From Avena insularis (taxonomy: Eukaryota > Streptophyta > Magnoliopsida > Poales > Poaceae), in contig CM042690.1 of NCBI GenBank assembly GCA_023614405.1, positions 665,454,802 through 665,518,801 on the forward strand: a stretch of DNA of 64,000 nucleotides. Reading direction: 5' to 3'. Below the pieces are notes generated by a model. The model was not told the DNA's origin. It did no database searches and saw only the letters and a list, made by a program, of their open reading frames with translations. The position numbers and the translations under genes are program-made. This document shows positions 1-11,800 of the stretch, in pieces (the first letter of the stretch is position 1; every line of letters begins with the position of its first letter).

Positions 1-40
1 CACGCTACAGTAAGCAAAACCTAACCCTAAATCTCCAAGT

Positions 41-989
41 ATGTCTGTGGTAGTGGTGGTACATTAGTAGCCCGAATCAGCCATATTTAGGAGAAGTTGT
101 TCACACTAGAGATCAATTATGCTAGATTTTTTGTGGATTTGGGTGGAAGAGCTATCTAGATGTTAAGAAGGCTCGGTTTGATGGATGTGAAGCAAACACA
201 TGGTCTCCTTTGTAGCTCATTTATTTCATGCAGTAGCTAGGTTACTCTCAACCAGATAAATATAATATTTACTGGCTGCTTTCTAAAATGAATCTAGACA
301 CAATGTTGCGGATTGTTGATTGTGATGCTGATACTTTGAGAATGGTTGATGTAGTTCCAATATTTTCGGATGTTTGTTGACCACAAAGATATGAATTTTG
401 ATAGTGTATCTATGGATGATGTTGTCATTGCCATTCCCCTGATCTGTCTCCAGTGTTGAGCCCTACAACTGCTAGGAATAAGGGTAATGCAACATGCATG
501 AGAAATACAGGTAGCAGTTGGCAAGATCAATGTAGGAAGCAACAATAGAATATTGGGCATGAGCTAAGAAGTAGGAGGAAGCTGGTTGTGGAAGAAGAAG
601 CACGACATTGCATGGACAATAACTGTGACTTGGATGTTGACTGGGTTGACCCTGATAATGAAGTAGATGATGATGATTTATATGAAGAATGGGTGGATGA
701 AAATTTTGAGGAAGTAAAGAAGAACAAAACTAGATGGGTGATGACAGTGACTATGATATTGATAATGATTTTGAAGAGATACAATATTCAGATGTTGAAC
801 CTACTGATTTAGCATAGGAAGTTCAAGTAACTGACAAGCCATGACAATTTTTTTAAGGAGAAAGTAAAGTTGAAGAGGTGGAGGCTAGAGAACATGAAGC
901 AAGTGGAATTTCACATTGGCATGGTGTTTCTATCGGTTATTGAACTCAGAGCTACAATACAAGAATTCATTGTACATCAAAGAGTGGGA
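41..989 (+). pseudogene. MULE transposase, 5' half (broken)
   Basis: This is the N-terminal part of a plant Mutator-like (MuDR-type) transposase, which would cut and paste its own element in the nucleus. Reading across frames gives the usual order: a domain with WSPL and GYSQPDKYNIYWL, an acidic stretch (residues such as DVDWVDPDNEVDDDDLYEEW, about 635-700), then GMVFLSVIELRATIQEF at about 918-968, the start of the zinc-ribbon region that precedes the catalytic domain. Several stops and frameshifts interrupt it (for example a stop right after a possible start at 41). Coding sequence is cut at 990-994 by the solo LTR and resumes beyond 2625. The family assignment is from remembered protein patterns. 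Confidence 0.6.
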
Positions 990-994
990 GTGCA

Positions 995-2620
995 TGATGG
1001 CTCAGTGTCGGCGCCAGAAAAATGGTGGTGCGATGTTGATGTAGAGCTCGTTGGGAACCCCAAGAGGAAGGTATGATGAGCACAGCAGCAAGTTTCCTCA
1101 GTTATGAAACCAAGGTTTAATCGAACCAGTAGGAGCAAGGAAACACCACAAAGGTGTTGCTAGCTGAGCTTTGGCAGGGCGCACTACCGGTGCTAGTAGC
1201 AACGTGGAGACCTGCACAACACAACCACAAAACTTTGTCCCCAACTTACGATGAGGTTGTCAATCTCACCGTGTTTTGCGGAAAACAAAGAATTAAACGT
1301 ATCGAATGGAAAGAAGTAAAAGTTTGCAGAAAGTAAACACAAAGCAGTAAACAGTTTATAGATTGTATGTAAAAGACAAGGACTGGGATCCAAAGTTCAC
1401 TAGAGGTGGATCTCCTTAAGATAGATAACATGCTGGGTGAACAAATTACAGCAGGGCAATTGACAAACATCGAGAAAGCAATACATGCATATACTAATCA
1501 TCTTGACTCCTTTGAGACTTGATTGGGCATTACAACATTATACATAGACCGCCATCCAACTACATCTATGACTAATAATCCACCTTCAGGTTATCATCCG
1601 AACCCCCTTCAGTATTAAGTTGCAAGCAACAGATTATTTCTTTACGAACTGCGTGTAAAGTAAACAATATGATTGCTCTATGAACAAAGGATTTTTGTTT
1701 TCAACCTAGTAGCAACAACACATCTAGTACCTTAGAGATTTCTGTTACTTCCCCAGATTACCAGAGGCATGAACCCACTATCGAGCATAAATACTAACTC
1801 TTGGAGTTGCTAGGATCTACTTGGCCAAGATAGCTACTAACAACGAAAAGCATGCAAGATCACAAATAACAAAGACATGATAAAATCAATAATCAATTTA
1901 AAATAGCATCTCAGTATCCATCGGATCCCCGCAAACACAACATGCAGAATTAGAAATAGATGATCTTGATCATGAGCGGAGCTCACAAGATCTAGACATG
2001 AAAGCACAAAGGAGGAGAACCAGCCATCTAGCTACTACATGGATCAGTAGTCCAAGGATGAACTACTCACGCATCACACCGGAGGCTTGCATAATGATAA
2101 AGAAGGCCTCTAGGGTGAATTCCCCTCTCCGGCAGGGTGCCGGGAAGAGCTTTAGATCCCTCCCGGTCTAGGGATGGAGACGACGGTGGCTACAGACTCT
2201 TTCATGGATTTTTGATCGGGTACTTAGGGTTTTCATCCCGAGGGCATCTTATAGGCGGAAGGGGAGGCCGAGGGGGTGCCAGAGGCGGCCACACCACCCC
2301 CTGGCGCAGGCCAGGCTGGGTCACGCGGCCAGGTGGTGTGGTGGCCCCCTGGCCCCTCTCCGTCTCGTACTCTGGCATCTGATGGCTTCCGGAAAAGTAG
2401 GCACTTTGGCTTTTGTCCCATCCAATTCTGAGAATATTCATTTTCTGACTTTCCTAGAACCAAAAACAGCAGAAAACAGGCAGCTGACACTGTGGCTCTT
2501 TTTAATAGGTTAGTCTAAGAAATCATATGAAAAGTACTCCAAAGTGTGGACAAGACACAAGAAAGTGGATAAAACTAGGCATGGAACATCAAAAATTATA
2601 GATACATTTGCAATGTATCA
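995..2620 (-). mobile_element. Solo LTR, Athila-like gypsy family, inside the MULE
   Basis: A 1,626-bp LTR begins TGATGGCTCA and ends AATGTATCA. It is flanked by the perfect 5-bp duplication GTGCA (990-994 and 2621-2625), so both ends are exact. It matches the LTRs at 15494-17120, 21149-22724 and 32226-33669. No internal region is attached, so it is a solo LTR left by LTR-LTR recombination. On the minus strand it reads from TGATACATTGC. Its outer U5 end carries an extra tail containing TGGCGCCG, which resembles the first bases of a tRNA-Asp primer-binding site (see findings). Short open frames inside it are chance products of GC-rich LTR sequence. Confidence 0.88.
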
Positions 2621-2625
2621 GTGCA

Positions 2626-3473
2626 TTACAAGAAGAATGATCTACACGGGGTTAGGGCATGTTGTGAGGAAAAATGACCATGGTATCTTTATATTGTACA
2701 TGACACTAGGTATAAAGCATGGAAAGTGAAGAAATATGAGACAAAACACAAATGTGAGAGGCAAGATAAAGCAGTTCACAACAGAGTACCTAGCAGCAAA
2801 GTACTTGGAAAAAATCAGAGGTGATGACAATATTTCACTGAAGAACTTTGCTAGGTTCATTGAATGGGACTTCAACATGATTGCTAGTAGAAGCAAGCTA
2901 TAAAGGGCAAGAAGGATTGCACTGAAGAAAATAAATGGAGATGAATTGGCACAATACAACTTACACTGGGATTTTGCAGCTGAAATAGGAAGACCGAATC
3001 CTAGGAGTACCATGTTTGTTAATGTTGTGAATGGAGTATTTCATAAGTGTTACATGTCATTAGATGCATGCAATAGAGGGGTTTTGATGGGTTGCAGGCC
3101 CATCATAGGCATTGATGAGTTCCATATTAAGAACAATTTTGGTGGAGTGATGCTTGTAGCTATTGGAGTTGAACCAAATGACTGTGTATTTCCTATTGCA
3201 CTTGCTATAGTAGAAGTGGAAGATACCAACACATGGAAGTGGTTTTTCAGCACACTAAAATATGATCCAGGCATAGAGAACACAAGGCCATGGACACTTA
3301 TGAGTGATAGACAGAAGGTATGCATTTTACCTATTGCACTTGTAACTTGTTTATGCATTTGACATTGATTGACATGATAGACAGAATTTGGCATTGCTTG
3401 ACATGATTAGTTGTTAATACAGGGATTGCTCAATGATGTGAACGCATTATGGAATGATGCACAACACGGGTTT
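2626..3473 (+). pseudogene. MULE transposase, catalytic half (broken, truncated)
   Basis: This continues the transposase after the solo LTR. The segment at about 2880-3317 holds the MULE DDE domain. GIDEFHIKNNFGG carries the first catalytic aspartate and TLMSDRQK the second. The third catalytic residue would lie beyond the break at 3473. An intron with GT at 3318 and AG at 3421-3422 (105 nt) separates DRQK from GLLNDVNALWNDA, a plausible conserved splice. Stops occur before the catalytic domain (near 2729 and 2900). At 3474 the frame is cut by another LTR beginning TGTTATGGG. No terminal inverted repeats of the MULE are visible in the window. Confidence 0.7.
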
Positions 3474-4450
3474 TGTTATGGGTTAACCATAGGGGGTGTC
3501 TCGATCTTCACAGATTTGGAGGGGGTGAGGGGAAAGGCAATGAACACGATGAAATCAACGCAAAAGGCAAGGTAAAGATACAAAAACACACAAACACACG
3601 TGGTTCCAATTTCCCTCATTGGCCCGGATCACTAACCCGGTAGAATCCACGTGGAAGAGACCGCTAGGTATAGATCCAAGATGGAAACATCGATTGGGAG
3701 CCGCTAGAATCTACTCGTAAAGAGATTGAAATTGATATAGACCCTATGGGAAAGATCAACGCAATAGAGGTCACGAGATAGAAAGAGCGCTCAAACAAAG
3801 AGGGCCTTGTACAACCTTGGTCTAGATCTAGATCCAAGAGAGGCTCCCCCTATGGAAAAGTGGAGGCTAAGCCAACTGAACTCAATATTCATTCATCATA
3901 GTCTTGGATCTAATACACGAGGGGCTATTTGTAGTACTAAGGGCTAAGTAGTAGGTAAAGGGAATATTCTTGGGCATTAACCTAAATCTACGCACAAAGA
4001 GCTGATTTCGGTGGCAAGTCGGTAGGACCGACCTAGGGACTGAATGTTTCAGTGGTAGAGTCGGTGGTCACCAATTCTAGTACTGAAACTCTTCTATATG
4101 TCATTTTTGTGGGGGTCGGTGGTGGAGTCAGTGGCCATTGGTTGGACCAATATTTTCAGCGATTGGTTCGATGGGTATTCGTTGGCGCCAATTATGCATG
4201 TTTCTTCTTCTTCCGGCTTTTCCATGCTTCTTTCTTGGGGGTATTGGTTCCTTGGGATTCCTTTTCAACTCATCTTGTCATCATGATCATGGGTGTAAAC
4301 CTAGCCACACGATGGGAGTTTGTCTCAAGTAGTATTCCATTCAAATGAGGACTAGTCGAGAATAAGAGATGGAATGAGTTCACCTTAGGTGTAATGGCTG
4401 GAGTAGCATGACGTGGTTCAGTGGTGATTGCCATATGATGGGATACATCA
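3474..4450 (-). mobile_element. LTR of a gypsy-like element (3' LTR, minus strand)
   Basis: The region starts TGTTATGGGTTAACC exactly where the MULE coding sequence stops and ends TGGGATACATCA. Immediately to the right, the minus strand reads CAGGAGGAGGGATA, a good polypurine tract just upstream of the LTR start TGATGTATCC. This supports a 977-bp 3' LTR on the minus strand. I could not find the partner LTR or a right-hand target duplication, so the element is truncated. Family not recognised. Confidence 0.5.
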
Positions 4451-4814
4451 TATCCCTCCTCCTGAAAAAAAATTGACCTCGATGATAATCTGTCATCACC
4501 ATGTGTTGGAGAAGATTTTCCCTTGGCGTTGAACTTGTATGAGGTTGTACCTCCGGTGTCAAAGCCTTGGTCATGGTTGTTGAAGAGCTTATATTCCTTA
4601 TTATCTTCATGTTGTTGTGAGAGATCTTGTCGAGCATGCATTGGAGATGGTGGCCTATCTTGAGTACCTTGCAAAACCTACAACAAAGATAGAGAATTGT
4701 ATAATAAATTGTTAGCATGGGCCACACTCAAATCACTCATCCCACTGTTGGTGGCATCCGACGTGGCACTCATGATTTCCCCTCTCAATTTAGGCTTTTG
4801 GCTCTCACTCACGT
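4451..4814 (-). pseudogene. Retroelement internal remnant, possible pol C-terminal tail
   Basis: On the minus strand upstream of the polypurine tract there is an open stretch of about 130 codons (4270-4674) whose residues include LSSRSIFFQEEG. This is reminiscent of the C-terminal tail of gypsy polyproteins, which runs into the polypurine tract, but it has no diagnostic domain. The sequence is cut at 4815 by the next element-like block. Confidence 0.3.
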
Positions 4815-6389
4815 TGTAACATCCCACTTTCAGTAACCCTGACTAATTGTCCAAAGTGCAAAAATTAGGGGGAACAAAAACTTTTTCTTGCTTAGTGGTG
4901 GAGCAGTTGCTTACTTGTGTGTGTAAGTAGTCCTCTTGAGTTATTTGTATCAATTGCCTTGATCTGTTGTCTTTAAACCAGATTGTCTGAACTTGCTTGA
5001 TTAGGAAGTAGTATGAGCTACTATAGGAGCTCAACCTCTAGTAACTAAGTCAACCCAACCATGCAAACCCTTGTACCTCTTGACGAGATAGCATCAAAAC
5101 CCTGATAGGACTACTATCTTCCTCCTTATTACCAAGATCACTTATTGGAACCCTAACTAGGACCCTTATCTCTAGATCTAAGGCAATGCACATATTCTAT
5201 ACTCATCCTTGTGTGTTACTCTACCATTTCCCCCTAGTTGCTTTGGATAAAGGAACTTTTCTACCAATATTCCCAAGTTTGTCTTTATCTCTAGTCACTA
5301 AGTAGACCACCTAATTCCTTAACCAGATCAGTTCTAAGTTAATTCTTTTTAGTAGTCTCCCAATCAATGGAGACCAACTCTGGGCATGAATCCCTTCTAC
5401 TAAATCTACCCTTCAACTTCATTCACTTGACGGCGAGTTTGGAACCTATCCACTCATATACCCAACTCCATCTTCATCTCTAGTCAAAAACCGTGGAACT
5501 GCCAAATTTGACTATGAAACTGTTATCAACATCCAATCTTTGAGTCCCTACCTATATTAATCCTTGGGAATTTTTGGAAATGTACTTGAACCATATTGTA
5601 CACCATCATGAGTACATCCAAATCTCATTCTTGCCCTTAAATAAATCATCCTTGGACCCACTTATTCTTGATGGTTTTATAGTCAAGAAAATAATTTGTT
5701 TCTGCAAATCTTATCAATATGCCTACTTTGGCAGAAGCTCCCAACTCCATTCAACCTTTCTTGGACAAATCTTTGAATGATTGTGATCTACTCAATCTTG
5801 TCTACCCACCCATACCCTACTTGTTTTAATTGGATCCCTAAGCTTCTTAAACCCACATGGTTTTGGAAGCAAGATAATAATCTGCTTTGACACCCTTATT
5901 TTCAACAAAGTTTGGCATCAATCATAGGAGCACCCAATCTTGATCAATGCCATCCCTCCGTACCATGATGATCTACATCACTTGGTATATCTATACATCT
6001 AGCTCATGACATAAGAGGAGCTCTGAGCCCCTTAATCTAACATGGTTTTGGGGGTATAAAAATATTCTAGCCCAAGATCCTTTTTCCTACTTTATTTCTG
6101 TTTTCTTTAAAACAAGTGTTGATATTCAAAACCCAAGGTATTAAAATGATAGCTACACTCTGTCGACATCATCTACCTTGGAGATAATAATTTAATAAAT
6201 GATTTTCCATAATTATTCTGGCCTAAAACAATTTAACCCTTTTCTTTTACAAAAGCTTCAAAACACCTCATATTTAAAAAGTTTGTTTTTATACAAAACA
6301 CTTTTTCAACTTTAGGCACATGTGAGGCCTATATTATGTTCCTATCTTCCCATTTCAAAAAGAAGGTCAAAGTCATGTAGAGTTTTAAA
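4815..6389. mobile_element. AT-rich LTR-like stretch, probable solo LTR or LTR remnant
   Basis: The block opens TGTAACATCCCACTTTC, a start common among plant gypsy LTRs, and has no coding potential. A TATA-like GGGGGTATAAAAATA at about 6049 in plus orientation fits an LTR promoter. I cannot place the right end: no matching copy of the left flank CACGT follows a CA. Call as LTR-like only. Confidence 0.35.
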
Positions 6390-7440
6390 GGCCTCGTTTG
6401 GACCCAGCGCTTCCTTCTCCCTTCTCCGGCGGTGCTGCCGCTTGGAGCAAGGAAGGATGGGGTGGCTGGCCTATACAGAGTAGACTTAGGTGTCTTGGCG
6501 TGATGCCGGTAGTAGGCTCTATGCCTGTAGTGGGTGTTATGCCCTGGGGTGATGCATCGGGTTTCTACAGCCAGATCCAACGCTCCTTATGGCTGATTGT
6601 TCTCGCCGTGGTGCTCCATCGGCCAGAGCCGAAGACGACGGGGATCTCCACCATCAGGGACTCCCTAAATAAGGTTGTTTATGGGGGAGCTGTAGATCTT
6701 GCAGGTATGGCGTTTCTTGCTCTCCATCTTACCATCGTGGTGATGGGAGCAGAAGATTTGCTGTTGGCCTGCTCAGAACTGAAGCTCCTTGGGGATTTCT
6801 AGCTGTATTCTCTATGATGCTCAATCGGATCTCATCCTCGACGGCTCCTTCACGGCTATATGCCTACTCGCCATCGACCTTGATAGCTGAAGGGCGGCTG
6901 CTCCGGGTATATTTTCGATGCCAGTTCTTCTTGAACCTCCAGGCCAGAGTGCCAAGAAGGAGGCCCTACCGCTTCATCATGGTGTTCCCCATCTTCTTCG
7001 GTCCAAGTGGTTCCGTCCCCGGCGCCGGAGTGGGTGAATGTGCTCTGAAGCTTCATCGCATCATCGGTGGTCAAGGTCCCGATTGTAATCTCCTTTTTCA
7101 GTCTGGGGTCTTGTGTGCTAACTGTGAGGTCTATGGTGTAATTTCTCCTTTTTTTAATGGCCCTCTCTGTAACCTGTAACACCACCGCTTCGAGTTAATA
7201 CAACTTCGGGACCCTTCGTGGTCCTTTCCCTGTTCAAAAAAAGAACAAGAAATTGTAGGTTTGGAGGATAGGATTCCTATAGGAATTTTTTCTGTAGTGA
7301 CATTTGTAACAAAGAAACAAGAATCAAAAATTCCTTTGAAATTTTATAGAATGGGCTATTTCACATGAATTTTGGAGGAAAACTAATATGAGTTGTGCCT
7401 ATAATTTCCTTTTTTTCCTTTGTAACATCCAAACGACACC
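6390..7440. mobile_element. Region bounded by short inverted repeats (possible DNA transposon or MITE with internal insertion)
   Basis: GGCCTCGTTTGGA at 6390-6402 and TCCAAACGACACC at 7428-7440 are imperfect inverted repeats. The similarity extends outward through AAA and TTT. The right third (7247-7440) is AT-rich with short repeated ATTCCT/AGGAAT words typical of a MITE. The left two thirds are GC-rich and end in a LINE-like tail near 7243, so an older MITE may have taken a non-LTR insertion. No target duplication is convincing, and the open frames here (for example 6398-6802) match no known domain. Confidence 0.3.
7165..7245 (+). repeat. Non-LTR-retrotransposon-like 3' tail
   Basis: GTTAATACAACTTCGGGACC, a CTTTCCCTGTTC stretch and then a short A-run (CAAAAAAAG) resemble the 3' ends of grass LINE elements. 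How far the fragment extends to the left is uncertain. Confidence 0.35.
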
Positions 7441-7639
7441 TTTGAAGTTTTCTTGTGGTTTTGATTCTTGTGGGAATTTAGGATACATGCCATCTCAATT
7501 TATGTATTTTTTCCTATTTCTAATTTTGAGTTCATGCGTTCCAAATGGGGACTAAAAAATATATGAACTCCATTTATGTTGATGGTACTCGTTCGAGCGA
7601 ATCTAGTGGTACCCAATACGAAAGATTAGTTCCTTAAGG

Positions 7640-8104
7640 TGGTATCGCGGGGGCAAAGGGAGCGAGAAGGGAGAGGTTCGAGACAGTCATTTTCTTTTCC
7701 TCTATTTGGCTTCACGTTCCTCCCACCCAGATGGAATCCATTATGGTGCACCTTGTTCTTCCCTCCGGGGTGACGGTTTTGGCGTGGTTCTGAGAGGTCG
7801 GGTGCTGAAGGAACCTCTTCATTGATCATGCTCGTGACATGGTAGATTTGGAAGCACATGAACACGGTGGTCTTCAACAACAAGAGCCCCTTGGTGGCAT
7901 TCCTCATGGACACGATCAAGGTGGAAGCAAGATCGTGGGCTGAGGCGGGAGCATGAGGGCTACACCAAATGTTCCCTTAGATTAGGCGTATTGGGTTGAG
8001 TTGTAGCGCGAGGGTGTTGGTCCTTCTTTGAACTTGTATATATAAGCACTTCTTTATCTATCAATGCATTGAAATGCAAAGTTTTTTGCATTTTCGCGAA
8101 AAGA
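7640..8104 (+). pseudogene. LINE 3' end: C-terminus of the reverse-transcriptase protein plus tail
   Basis: At about 7831-7956 the plus strand encodes IWKHMNTVVFNNKSPL and VEARSWAEAGA followed by a stop (7954-7956). This is the standard C-terminal end of plant L1-type LINE proteins, after the reverse transcriptase. A tryptophan codon just before it has become TAG. The noncoding tail holds TTGTATATATAAGC and ATTGAAATGCAAAG and closes near TTTTCGCGAAAAG at 8104, as grass LINE tails do. It is 5'-truncated, as is usual for LINE copies. The family is recalled, not searched. Confidence 0.6.
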
Positions 8105-8809
8105 AACATGTACGGTTATATGACATTGTTCGGAAGAACGTATTTGGTTACGACATAGTTCCAAGGGTCAAGTTGTACGTGGTTTCAAGGAACCATTGAG
8201 GGACAAGTCGATGATGGGGTTCAACTTCTCCTACTTTCTCGAATGGCTCTCCGCCTTGATCCCCAACTCCAAAGTGGCAACACCCCTTTAGGGGTCGAGG
8301 GGGCGGGGGCCCTCGCACCGGTCACACATATTACCCCCCCAGTTCCTAGCTACATGCTTCAAATCTTTCAACGGATGGATGGTGGTGGTGGCCGATGCCC
8401 AAGGAAGATCATGGATGTGACGATTCCCAGCGGCGGGCTTGTATTGGTCTCCCAGCGCAGCGGTGCGGCGGCGGCAATGCCCCTCTACTCCCCCTCCTCT
8501 CCTTCACTTCCTTCCTAGAGTTTCCGCACAGTATAATGATACATTCAATGTTGGTTGCCTATTTCTTGTTCTATAGCAATTTACCAGGGTTTAGTTAATT
8601 ATTACTCTGTCTTTTTAGCACTGTTTTAGCTTGCTAAAAATGCTTATATTGTGAAACAAAGGTACTCGTAAGCTTTAAAGACATATCATAACTGTTCAGT
8701 TTTTTGGAAGGTTGAACTACACCACACTACCTTCTTCAAGACACCAGAGATATCTTCCCCACTTGCAACTCACAGGACATACACGTACTATTACAGTGAA
8801 TTGCAATAA
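8105..8809. other. Unassigned stretch downstream of the CNOT9-like gene
   Basis: I see no recognisable gene or element here. The last 100-200 bases before 8810 would contain the 3' untranslated region of the minus-strand gene. I saw no clear canonical AATAAA signal. The plus-strand open frame 8243-8518 has no recognisable domain. Confidence 0.4.
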
Positions 8810-11800
8810 CTATATTGTTTTATATATCCTACTCATGTGATCTAGGCCTGTCTGAGAAGCTCCTCCCACTGCTCCGACTAACACTTTATGCATCAATTGC
8901 TGGAGGCAGCCCCTTGTTGCAGGATCATCCTGTGTTTGCCACAACACAGTAAATATATGGTTAACAGAAACTTCAGGTTAATCCTTCTGCGATGGTAACG
9001 AAATGGTAAGGGGCAATTGGTTAACATGACTCACCGCAAGGCAGCTATCGACTGTTCCATCTTTCAGCACGTCAAGGAGGTGTGTTTGCAATGCCGCGCA
9101 TGCACTACGAATAATTTGGCAAAAGGAAACATATTAGAGAGCATCTCAAGATATAAGATGCAAAATCATTATAGGTAGAATAGAAATGGCAACACGAATT
9201 ACCTGGGATTATCTGATAACCTGTCGAAACACCGGATAATGTGCTTGAGCAGCCTTGCGGAAGCAGCAGACTGATCAGGGCGTGAAACTACCATGTATGC
9301 TAAAATACTGCCCACAGCATGCAAGCGCTCAGGGATGGAACATATGTAAATCAGCCCAAGCTTGTCAAGCAGTATCTTTTGGAGAATGAATGTGGCCACC
9401 TGCGTGTAAAATTTGACTAAATTAGTGAAACCGAAGTCGCCCAGGGCTGTGCTTATGTTTCTAATTTATTTCTTGTTCTTGAATTCAAGTGCGGACTCCA
9501 CCCTGAGATCTTTTGGACAAGAAGATGCTAAAGATTAGCTTACAGTCCAGACCCAACCAAAATGTGAATTATCGGTAGTATAGTGTTCCACAAAATCTTC
9601 AGACAGAGAAAATGGTGATATTCTAGGTGAGATGCTAAGGTACGTACGGTTTTTGACAGCTCACTGCCCATCTCCATTGAACGCAAGCAACAAGGAAGTA
9701 TTTGAGTTTTGAGCAGAAAACTGATAACTTCACTATCATCGACCTGCATGCATGTAATCAAGTCATAAATCAAGGTATACAGTTGGTTATACTTTCGTGT
9801 CACATATACTCCCTCCGTTTCAAAATATAAGATGTTTTAGCTTTGTGAAAGGAGTGTATTTATACCACTTTTAGTGTGTAGGTTCCCTCCAAATCTAAAT
9901 GAACCTACACACTAAAGGCTCTAGATACACTCCTTTCATAAAACTAAAACATCTTATATTTTCAAACGGAGAGAGTATTAAGTAAATTAATTACCTTAAC
10001 AAGAGCACCGATAACACCCAAGCTGGTAAGCCGCAAGTACTCAAAGGGTTTTGTTTTGCTCTGGATATACAAGAAGGGGTATAGGAAGTATGGAATTTGA
10101 GCTGAAAAGAATAAATGAAGAAGGGGGTAAATGGATAGCAAACAACAGTAATTCTAAAAAAAAATAGTACTCCCTCCGATCCAAATTAATTGACTCGGAT
10201 TTGTCTAGATTCGGATGTATCTAGCACTAAAACATGTCTAGATATATCCGAATATAGATAAACCAAAGTCAATTAATTTGGATCGGAGGGAGTACAGAAT
10301 ACTGTCTATATCAACTTCTTTAAACGAAAGGACGCTCGTTACCGTCTAAGAAAAGAATCCTGGTCTCGGGGTGAGATGCAACACACTGCAATAAGTTTTA
10401 TATTCCAGAAAGAAAAAAACAGCTTAGACGTCAATGATACTAGCATGCAAACTTAAAGCGGCCTCAAATTCTTAAACAGAATTAATAGAGTCAAATTTTC
10501 CGCTGTTATCCGGATTTGTTTTTCACATAAAAGTGTACCTGAAAAAGTGCAAGTACGTTGCAGACTCGGTTTGATGCACCTGACGATAAAGTTGCTGGGG
10601 GTGAAAGTGCAGGATAGATATATATGATTTCCTGTATATATTTTCGAAGTTGCCAAATACAACAAGTGAGAAAGATCAAATACTAGCTGAAAAACCTAGG
10701 CAAGCTTGAAGAATAGATCATCAAGGCCCAAATTCAGCTGCCGGGTTCTATTTTATCTCAATTTCAAAAGCATGCGAATAAACCTTAAAAGGACCATGGA
10801 ATTATGCATACCTGAAGTAGAACAGCAATTGTACCGAACGAGTGCCACAACAGCGGGGCCAACATATCTTGAAACATCTCCCTTTTCTGCAAAAAGTATT
10901 TGTGACGTATTTACTTATCTTTGTTTGTCTTACAAAATTCCTTAGCATGTTGATGACTGATCACATGTTACTAATCTGATATTTCGTAGTTCAGCATAAT
11001 TACAGAATTAATTAGCTACAAAAGAATCACCCATGAAAACTTGTTAAGGATGATAGACTAAGATTTACTCCCTCTGTCCTGAACTATTTATCGCAGATTT
11101 GACTAGAAACGCATCTATCTAGACCTGTTTTATTGTGTAGATATATGCAAATCTAAATAAATCCACGACATCTAATTTAGAATAGAAGAGTACAAAAAAC
11201 CATTACTAATTAGCAATGCACGATTTTTTTTAGAATTTTGCTCGTATTGTACAATTTAGACAACTAATATCATTGTGTTCACCATCGAGATGGATTATGA
11301 TCATCGAGCTCTTCAGACCAGCTTTTCCCTTTTTTCCGTTTGACTAATAAATTTCTCTCTATTTTTTGTCTATTTTTCACAGCATAGCACAGTCAACAAT
11401 AGCACAACGAGCATAAGTAAATCTTCAAATCCAAAATTAATCAGTTAGTTCGTAAGAAAGTAACGTTGCGATGCATAAATTAAATGAGTTTTTTAAGTTT
11501 GTTCGTACCATAGCTAGCAAGTCAGGACGATGTATATAGTATGAGGGTGCAACTTGAAGATAAATACTAGTACTCCCTCCGTCTCAAATAGATGCTAAAA
11601 TTTGTCAAAATTTTGACATATCTACACCCTCCGTTTCAAAATATAAGATGTTTTAGCATTATGAATGGAGTATATCTGCATCATTTTTAGTGGATAGGTT
11701 CATCTAGGTTTGTAGTTAACCTATACACTAAACATGGTTTAGATACACTTTTTTCATTTTAAAACGGAGGAAGTATATATTAAATAGTGTTCAGATACCT

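Noticed and set aside
2137..2490. Overlapping GC-rich frames on both strands (also at 16588-17092, 22261-22698 and 33194-33554)
   Set aside because: They recur at the same place in every copy of one LTR family and shift frame between copies, so they are LTR sequence and not genes.
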